64,000 bases of DNA from Rhodotorula mucilaginosa (taxonomy: Eukaryota; Basidiomycota; Microbotryomycetes; Sporidiobolales; Sporidiobolaceae). A program made the translations under genes and the position numbers. The DNA lies in contig CP137881.1 in NCBI GenBank assembly GCA_034406715.1, positions 434,001-498,000 of the forward strand, written 5' to 3'. Below are positions 56,466-64,000 of the stretch, one piece after another. Numbering within the stretch: the stretch's first letter is position 1; every line of letters starts with the position of its first letter. The notes below the pieces were generated by a model. It was not told the DNA's origin. It saw nothing but the letters and a program-made list of their open reading frames with translations, and searched no databases.

Positions 56466-58020
56466 ATGAGTGCGATTGTGGCTAGAAGTACCCCGCCAAC
56501 CCCGCTGCCTCAAGAGCCCGCAACAAAGGAGGACAAGCACGTCTCGTTCCATCCGCTCGCCGTCTACATCACCACCGCGCCCGAGGGAGAGCCAGAGCAG
56601 ACCATGGTCGACCACGCACGCGAAGAGCTGTCTCACAGGAGGCGCAGAGTCGGCGTAAGGACCTACAGGTGCGACCCTGGCTCGTGACCTCGTGACCCGG
56701 AGACCTTTTGCGAGAACTGATGAAGTGTACTTGTGCAGCTGGGACGCGCCTCAGATCGGAGATGCGACGTCCAAGGCGTGGCATTCGATGGTGAACGGCT
56801 TTACGGCGACGCTCGAACCGTTCCTCCATTCCGGCGCCGGATCCTCCTCGAGCGGCGGTGGCGTCTGCTCGTCCGGCAGCACCTATCGCCGTGAATCGTC
56901 TCCCGACCGACAGATCTCCTTGTCTAGGTCACGCTCTCGGTCTCAGTCGGCAGGGAGATCTGAAAGGACAAGCGCGAGGGCGAGATCGGGCTCTCGCGGG
57001 GCAGACGGCCGCGACGATCCGACTTCGCCGGATTACGACCCGACGTTTATCCCCGCTCCCCGGCCGCGCCTGAGCTTGAAACTGCCGACCATCATGCGGA
57101 CGCCCTCACGAGCGGTCTACGAATCGGCTTCGTCGCCAACCACCGGAGACGGCTGCGTCTTTCTCAGCTGTCCGAGGAAATCCATCTTGCGCTGCTCGCG
57201 CACGCGCACGCGGTCCGATTCGCCCGTCGCTTCGAGTCCACATCCTTTTCCCGCTCTCGCCCGAACGGCATCACCTCCGCCGCCGCCATATCACGAGCCG
57301 AGTTGGCCACTCGCGTCCGACGTCGTCCCCCTCTTGCCTTGCTGCGCCGCTTGCGAAAAGGCCACCCTGTACGGCTCGGAAGCGACGGCCCTCGGCTCGT
57401 ACGAAGAGAAATGGAGTCGCGGAGCGCGTAAGGCTCGACAGGAAGCGGAGAAACGGGAAGCGGCGAGAGCAGAGTGGCGCCGAGTGGCGGAGGAAATGGG
57501 CGACAAGTACCGCTGTCCGATCGAGGTGCGGCGGCCCTCCGACCGGCCCAAGGACGACGACGACGACGAGGACGACGAAGTTGCGCCGCATCCTGATTGC
57601 CCATCTTCTCGACTCGGGGAAATGGTCCGCCGGAGCGGCAACATTGACGAGCTCGGAGACGTCCGCGCGTCGATCCAGCCTGCGCCCGCGACCGAGGAGG
57701 ACGAGGAGGCCGAAGTGCGCTCGCCCGATCATCAGGGCCTCTCTGTTGTGGCGGTTAGCAGTCCTGCACGCCCTCCTTCCCCCGAGCCTGCTTCTCCTCC
57801 CGCCAAAACCGCTCCTCCCCCCGAATCTGCTGCTCCTCAGGAAGCCGCTAATCCCGACCAGCCAGAACCCGCCCCCATACGCGCGCCGAACCAGCCCGCA
57901 CCCGTCCCGCGCCCTACAGGACGGCGGCGCCTCTCTTCCATCTCGTCCAAGATTGCCGCCACGCTCGGAGGCGGTCTCTTGAATTCTCCCAGCCACCACG
58001 TCACCGGACTCGGGGCATAA
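56466..58020 (+). CDS. Unrecognised basidiomycete-type protein, 494 aa
   Basis: Exons 56466-56668 and 56739-58020 join in phase 2. The ordered part is near the N-terminus: KHVSFHPLAVYITTAP, then VDHAREELSHRRRRVGVRTY spliced to SWDAPQIGDATSKAWHSMVN. Later come an acidic patch (DDDDDEDDEVAPHPDC), a paired-cysteine segment (LLPCCAACEK) and a Pro-rich stretch, closing with RRRLSSISSKIAATLGGGLL. The basic/SR-like region (SLSRSRSRSQSAGRSER) suggests a phosphoprotein. No known domain identified; function unknown. Confidence 0.65.
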
Positions 58021-58069
58021 GATCAGTTTCGTAATTATCACAACATTCATCGCTAGCATTCGGGAAAAT

Positions 58070-61000
58070 CTATTCATAGCCACGCAGGTTGCGCAGGTTG
58101 GCGAGGACCGTGTCGGGATCGGTGCCGACTGCTTGGGCGAGTTCCATCTGCTGATCGAGCGAGAGGTACTCGAACGCGGCGAGCAAGTCGCCGTCGAGGA
58201 TGCCCTTGGTGATGGCTCGAGAGACCGAGTCGTTCTTGACGATCCTGTCAACGGGGAAAAGGTCAGCTCCCTGCGTGCGTTCTTGCGGCGATATTGGTGG
58301 ACTTGCCGGTAAGCTCGCGGGTTCAGACCCGCGAAATGGAGGACATGGCGCATCATGGTCGTCTGGAGAGACTGCAGTCGCTTGAAGACGGCATCTCGCA
58401 CCGGGACTAACGTGAAAAGCGAGCCGTCGAGACCGCCTGTCGCCGCGAAGGGTTAGCTCGGTTCGGGGAAAGGATGGTGCGAAAAGACTCGCCATAGAGG
58501 ATGCCGTTCTGCTTGGCGTCTTCGTTCGGGAGGTGTTTCGCAAACAGGATCGATGCGTACGAATCCGAGCCGGCAGCGTATTCGGTTCGGCACATCAGGC
58601 GATGGCCAGCGTACGAGGCGATGTCTTTTTTGGGGGCGCGCGGTCAGCTCTCCGTCGTCTCACCTCCGTTCGTACGTCGGCAACTCACTGGTCGGATCGT
58701 ACTCGAAGAGGCGGAGAACACCGCGGTCGTCGTTCGAGACAAAGGCGAGTTTGCCCTCGTTGACGATAAAGTTGGCTCCGCCGACGCGCGATGGGCGGAA
58801 GTCGCGACCGAGCAGCACAAGCTTGTACGGGTCCTCCTGCGCAAGGCGTTCCGTCAGCGGGAGAAGTGATTCGAAAGCGGTGAAAGGGAGGCTGCCCACC
58901 TGGAACGCCACGAGCGAGATGCTCTGCTGCTCGTCGCCGATGAGCAAAAAGTTCTTGAGCGCTGTCAAGGTCGTCACGTGCACGCCGACGTCCAAGAAGC
59001 CGATCGCGAGCAAGAACTCGTCCTGCTCGAACGCGCGCGCGTACAGCTTTTGGCCCATCGATAGGAACAGGTAGCCGTTCAGGTCGCACACGTTGTTGAC
59101 GGCCGCTTTGGCCTCTTCAAAGTACATGAGCCGGATTTGGTGGTCTAGTCGTGGGCTGTCGGGGTGGGCGATGATCGGAATGACTTCAAAGATGTAGATC
59201 TGCCGGGCGTGCGTCAGGTTTCGATTCCCGCGGAGAGGAAACGCTCGGCAAACTCACGCCGCCCTTGATGGTCAAGTCTTCTGCGCGCGCGACGGCCGTC
59301 CCGACAGCGATGAAATCGCGCAGACCCGAGCGAGTACTCTTGGATTCGAGGCTGACCGACTTGAGCGACGTGACGAATTCGTTCTGGCGGAATTCATAGC
59401 TGCGGGCGACAATCGGGGTTAGCTTTGTTGTCGCTTGGTCACATTCTGGCGACTTACCCGTGGATGGCTTCCCAGGAGCCAGGGACGAGGAGCTCGAGCG
59501 TCGAGCGGTGCACCGTCGGCTCGACCAGTTCCGGGTCTGGGTGCATGTTCGCGGTCAGATTTTCGGAGATTCTCTCCACTCCTCTCTCTCAAAAGCCACC
59601 CACCTCGATCCTTCCACATCGGTTGACCGTCTTCGTCGAACGCGACGAACCGAGTCTCGTGCAGCGTCGAGCCGACATAGAGCCCCGTCTGCGGATCGAA
59701 CGCGACGTGCGAGTAGACCCGGTCTTTCGGGACGAGCGTGTACGGTAACGGCGTGTCGAGCACGAGGTCCCGTGGCAGGCGAGCGATCGTAAGGCCCTGT
59801 GTCGGCGCAGGATGAATCAGCTGATGTTGTTGACCGGGCGAGTGCGAAGAAAAGAACCGCACCTCTCGAGTCTGCATGGCGACTTCGTCTCCTTCGACTG
59901 GACCTCCGTGTTCATCATCGTGCTGCAACCCTCCCGAGAGCTCACAGAGTCCATACACGCCCCGATCGGAGTTCTCAAAGCAGCGCACCGGACCATGCTC
60001 GCCTTTGAGGACCCAAAGCGCTTCCTCGCCCGTGACAAAGACGCCGGCGTGCCCTCCCACGGAGCGGAACACGACCAGATCTCGTCGTGGAGGCGGGAGC
60101 GAGGGTGCTGTGGCGCCCTTTCGGCGAGATGGGGCGGACGGGACGTGCCGGACGCAGGTTTTGACGAAGCGGCAGGCGAGGCGGGGTATCGCTCCGGCTG
60201 TTGAGGGCGGAACGGCCGAGTGCGCTTCGTAGATGGCGAGTTGGCCGTTGGTCAAGAGGATCTGCGTGCGGTCAAGTGTCAGTGAGGAGATCTTTGTCTA
60301 CGTCGAGTCTGGAAAACCCCGCTCACCAAGAGGTGCAGCGTTTCTCGGCCATTCTTGCCGACGTAGGCCACGCAGACTCGATCCACCTTGACGTCGTCCT
60401 CGTCCACGTTGTCGGCGATCGTTCGCTCCGTTTCGCCGTCCGAGATCACGTTCGGGAACAGCGTCACGGCGGACGAGCTAAAGACTTCGACTCCGGAGGG
60501 GAGCAGGCGGATCTGTTCGGGTGGATGTCATCGTCAGGAACGCTCTAGCTGTGGTTTGAGCAGACGCGCCACGCACCTTCAGGTCACCCTTGCTGTCAAT
60601 CTCGGCAATCCATTCCCACCGTTCGGCGCCCAGTTCCTCCGGCTGAACAATCCCGTCCGCCGCCGCTACAGCTTGTTTCGACTCGGATCCCGATTCCGCC
60701 GCGGCACCGTACAGTGCATCCTCGTCCTTGTCCACCTCGGTCGGCAAGGCGTTCATGGTCGCGATGGTGGCTGCTGCTGGCCGAGCGAGCGCAACGGCGG
60801 CGAGCGAATCGCAAAACACCGCCGAGCGTTTCCCAGCTTTTCGGGCCGCCGCATCTTCCACCACCGGCGTCATCATGTCGAACGCGTCCAAATCCAGAGG
60901 GAACAACTGCTTCGAAGCGGCATCAAAGGCGTACACTGTCGGGGCGGTTCGAGCGCGCACGCCGCCGGTGGAGGAGACGGGCGCGTGCACGATCAGGTGC

Positions 61001-63518
61001 GAATCGGTCCAGGAGATGTGTGGCTGGTGGGCGATCGGGTTCTGGAGCGCGTGCGGGAGCGGGAGGGATTGGAGATTCGTTTGTGGTTCGGAGGGGTCGT
61101 ACAATTGGATCGAGTCGCGCGTGACGGTGACGATCACGTTGCCGTTGTCGAGCGTGCAGGCGGCGAGGACGAGCTGGTCTGGCGGCAGTTTGTGCACGAC
61201 TTGGAGGGCGGGGGTTGTTGTTGCGGTCGTACTCGGTCTTAGGAACTGCAGGTGGTCGGTTGTCGAACTGTTGTCAGTGAAGGAAGTGGGAGATGTCGCA
61301 CTTGAGCCCGTCACAACACGACTCACCAAAGTCTGTTCCTTGTCGCTCGCGATCCAGAGTTCTTGCTTCGTCGCGTCAACCGCCGGCGCGAGTTGTAATC
61401 GCCACAACCCCACCGTCGGCATGAACGCCGTTGCCTTCGTCTCGGTTTCGGTCTCGGCGACGACGCTTGCGGAGGAAGGGAGGTGGAGCGGTCTTCGATG
61501 CGTGAGGTACAAGTTGCGCTGCGGCGACGGCACGCTTGTCAGCGTTTGGTCGGTTCCCCTTCAGAGATACGCCTTTCATTTTCGGCGATGAGACTGGTCG
61601 GCCACTCACTCGGAAGATGGTCAGACCCGCAGATTTGCCCGCTCCCGTCGAGGCCACCAATTCCGCCGGTGACTGTTTCTCCAACGCACACACGCAAAGT
61701 TTCGCATCGTCAGCTCTCTCTCTCTCCCCCTGACTCGTGGGGAAAAACTCGGCCCAACGCCACTCACCTCATCATCGATCAGCCCCGTCGTCATGTTTCG
61801 GATCGCTCCGTACCCAGGGAGCGTATCGCACACTTCGAGTTGCACTTTTGTCGCTCCGCTCGAAGAGGAAGAGGTGGCGTTTTGGGCCGCGAGGACTGAA
61901 GCGAGCGATGCGAGGGCCGAGGGGTCAAAAGTCGGTGCTTGAGTTGTTGTCTCTTTCGTGGTAGTGTTGTCGCCGTAGATGTCTGCGGTTAAGTAAACAC
62001 ACGAGTGACCGTCAGCAGGTGGTCCGCGAAAGGAAGAAGGCGTGCGAGAAAGAAGAATGGGCACGACTCACCATCCTCATCGACATCCATACTGACACCC
62101 TCTTGCGCCTGGAACTGCTCGGCGATCCGACTGGCCGTGGTCGTATCCACGGCCGCTCCAGCCCCGTCCGACGGCAACGACCACCGAATGAGCGCACTCG
62201 AGCCCGTCTCGCTCCCGACAAACACCAAGCCCGATCGACTTGCGGACGTGGAGGAGGGCAAGCGAACCAAAGTGGCTGCTCCTCCGCCGGTGAGGTGTCC
62301 GGCTTGGGCGACGGGTTCGAGGTGTAAACAGGAGACGGTCCGGCCGGTGAGGGTGAAGGACAAGTCGAGGACGGTGCCGTCGCGCAACCAGACGAGGGCG
62401 CGGGGTGTGGTAGTTGTTTGTGCAACGGACGGGTTGTTGTCCTCTTCTTCGGAATCGGTCGGGTGGGTGTAGAACTCGACTTGGGACCCTTCGAGGCGTT
62501 CCCGCAGCGTGGGTCCAGAATTGGCCACGAGCCCGGCGGGTTTCGGTTTCCCGGGCGGGTAATCTCTTGCGAGCCAGCCGTTGACGGGGGTGGCGACGAC
62601 TCGACCGGATTGCGGGTCGACGTAGAGGAGTCCGTTGGCGGTCGTGATGAGGACGCCGCCGGCTGAGCCCCCTAATGCCACGGGACAGGGGTGCAGAGCG
62701 AGGCACGAGTAGGGCAGGGCGGGCGAGGTCGAAATCACCACGGCGCGGGTGCCACTGTTGGCGTCACTTGCTCCCTGGGAGAGGGTGACGAGCGAGACGA
62801 GAAAGTTGTGGGCGAGGTACTCGAGGCGGCCTGCCCAGGTCCAGTCGGGGCAATACAGGACGGCGAGGGTCGGTTCGGTGAACCCTGGCAGGAAGCGCAT
62901 CGAGACGACGTTGCGGATTGGTGGGGTTTGCTGCGGCAAGAGGGCGTTGGTCGAAGAGGAGGCGGGTTGAGTGAGCGTGGCGAGGGGGACGAGGTGCGAG
63001 GGCGCGTAGGGGATCCCGTCGCGGAGGTTCGGGTCCTCTTCCTCTTCGTCGTCGGTGAACAAGGGCAAGAGGGCCAAGGTTGCGTCTCCGCCCGAGTTGG
63101 TGGGCAAGAGGTAGGCGACGAGTCGACTGGCGGGGTCAACTGCGAGGAGAGCTTCGCGCTCGTCGTCGACTTGGGGCAGTTTCTCGTAGGTGTGCAGGGA
63201 CACGGGTACGAGGTCGTGTTGCGAAGGGTCCCACTCCATCAGGGTCATCTTGGCGTGGTGGACGGCGACGAGGAGGCGGTCTCGGCCGTCTTGGGCGGTG
63301 GCGAGGGTGCGGACGCGGGCCAGGGCGGTGACCCGGCCGTGCAGCTGGCGGGTCGCGACATGTTGGAGTCGGTCGTCCTCGACGCTATAGACATGGAGGG
63401 CGTTGTTGCGGGCGGTGACGAGGTTGAGATGCGTCCGGAGTTGGAGCGAGCAAGCGACGGCGCACGAGTGCCCGCTCGGAGGGACCGTCTGCCGGTGCAG
63501 CGCCACCAAGGGGGCCAT
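58070..63518 (-). CDS. CFT1: Cleavage and polyadenylation subunit CFT1/CPSF160
   Basis: Large beta-propeller scaffold of the CPSF/CPF pre-mRNA 3'-end processing complex. A many-exon gene of the CFT1/CPSF1 type (usual length 1300-1450 aa). N-terminus MAPLVALHRQTVPPSGHSCA, then VTARNNALHVYSVEDDRL, VAVHHAKMTLMEWDPSQHDL, and SGRVVATPVNGW. The middle contains SRLGLVFVG-type propeller strands and acidic loops. The C-terminal third has YFEEAKAAVNNVCDLNGYLF, FLLIGDEQQSISLVAFQ, YLFSMGQKLYAR-like text, and the closing signature GLNPRAYRQ..., GILDGDLLAAFEYLSLDQQ, MELAQAVGT. Acidic Ser-rich inserts (TDDEEEEDPNLRDG, TDSEEEDNNP) are local. Convergent with the 494-aa gene, stops 49 bp apart. Exact exon boundaries were not all resolved. 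Confidence 0.88.
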
Positions 63519-63829
63519 CCCGGTGTTCCTACAGTCTGACAGCTCAGATCAGCCTGCACACGGCGGTGACCGATTCCAGTCGACGCGAGACGACGAGGGA
63601 CGAGCTGAGGGGAGGCTTCCACGTGAGCCTCTGGTGGACGCGGTCTCCTCTCGCGCTGCTCTCTCTGCGAGCGTGCGAGTGAGTGACTGGCGCAAGTGCA
63701 GGGCCTGCTGTAGTACGCGCACAGTCGATCCAACGCCTGCCCCTCGCCCCGCGCTCTTTCGCTCCGTCAACGCGTGATCCGAGTGCCCGACCCCGTCCAC
63801 CGCTCTCCACCTCGACTCACTCACTCGCA
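63519..63829. promoter_or_regulatory. Divergent promoter CFT1/VAC8
   Basis: About 310 bp between divergent start codons, with no convincing exon. Contains both promoters and leaders. Confidence 0.45.
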
Positions 63830-64000
63830 ATGGGCGCCTGTACCAGCTGCTGCAGGGGTGAGTGCACCCGGTAACAGCCTACGAGCGTCACGACTGACTG
63901 CGCCCACCCCCCACCCCGCAGCCTCGACGGCGCACCAGCCGTACGAGCCCCTCCTGCTCGACAACGAACGCGAAGCCGTCGCCGACTTGTTGCAGTACCT
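63830..64000 (+). CDS. VAC8: Vacuolar armadillo protein VAC8 (5' part, runs off right edge)
   Basis: Lipid-anchored armadillo-repeat protein of the vacuole membrane, acting in vacuole inheritance, nucleus-vacuole junctions and autophagy. Exon 1 (63830-63857) encodes MGACTSCCR: Gly2 for N-myristoylation and Cys4/Cys7/Cys8 for palmitoylation, as in yeast Vac8. Exon 2 starts at 63922 and reads ASTAHQPYEPLLLDNEREAV, ADLLQYL, the family N-terminal block, up to the window end. The intron uses GTGAGT and CGCAG. Only about 36 residues are visible, so integrity of the rest is unknown. Confidence 0.88.

Overview
The window is nuclear DNA of a GC-rich, intron-dense basidiomycete. Genes are packed a few hundred bases apart on both strands. 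They are split by introns of roughly 40-100 nt with GTGAGT/GTGCGT-type donors, CTGAC/CTAAC branch points and CAG acceptors, and they carry long Ser/Pro/Gly/Ala-rich tracts. Gene content and intron style suggest a Pucciniomycotina yeast of the Rhodotorula/Sporobolomyces kind; that placement is inference. Coding models were assembled by hand from exon frames, intron phases and family motifs, and most close with summed exon lengths divisible by three.

1-21 kb, housekeeping block: a mitochondrial-type protein (partial), ATG16 (autophagy), DOT1 (H3K79 methyltransferase), a 4F5/SERF small protein, TRS33 (TRAPP), a PH + ORD oxysterol-binding protein, a multipass membrane protein, RPL3, CRIPT, and a large LRR-like protein with a Gly/Ser-rich tail.

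21-31 kb, accessory block: less GC-rich and gene-poor. It contains a family of genes I do not recognise: two intact copies (26852-28091 and 28815-30185, minus strand), one damaged copy (22030-23255, plus) and one 3' fragment (about 23.88-24.34 kb, plus). The intact copies are very diverged in sequence but have the same five-exon architecture with intron phases 1,0,2,0, and the damaged copy shares the first three intron positions and phases. This is the best candidate here for an undescribed gene family. A probable RRN11-like Pol I factor lies inside the block. A Yippee-like zinc protein and a heterotrimeric G-protein gamma subunit follow.

33-51 kb: a Zn2Cys6 transcription factor, an ATF/CREB bZIP factor, SLX4 (structure-specific nuclease scaffold), an unrecognised 767-aa fungal protein, aminopeptidase P, and an EMI1/DUF3128 protein.

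51.4-54.1 kb is a second less GC-rich island with one unrecognised 393-aa, four-exon gene.

54-64 kb: an F-box/WD-repeat protein, an unrecognised 494-aa protein, CFT1/CPSF160, and the first two exons of VAC8, which run off the right edge.

The conserved genes cover autophagy/vacuole (ATG16, VAC8), traffic and lipid transfer (TRS33, OSBP), chromatin and DNA repair (DOT1, SLX4), RNA production (RPL3, CFT1, RRN11-like) and signalling (G gamma, bZIP). They are not an operon-like set; neighbours are linked only by shared short divergent promoters or convergent 3' ends. I saw no rRNA, tRNA, CRISPR array, reverse transcriptase, integrase, capsid or transposase signature.
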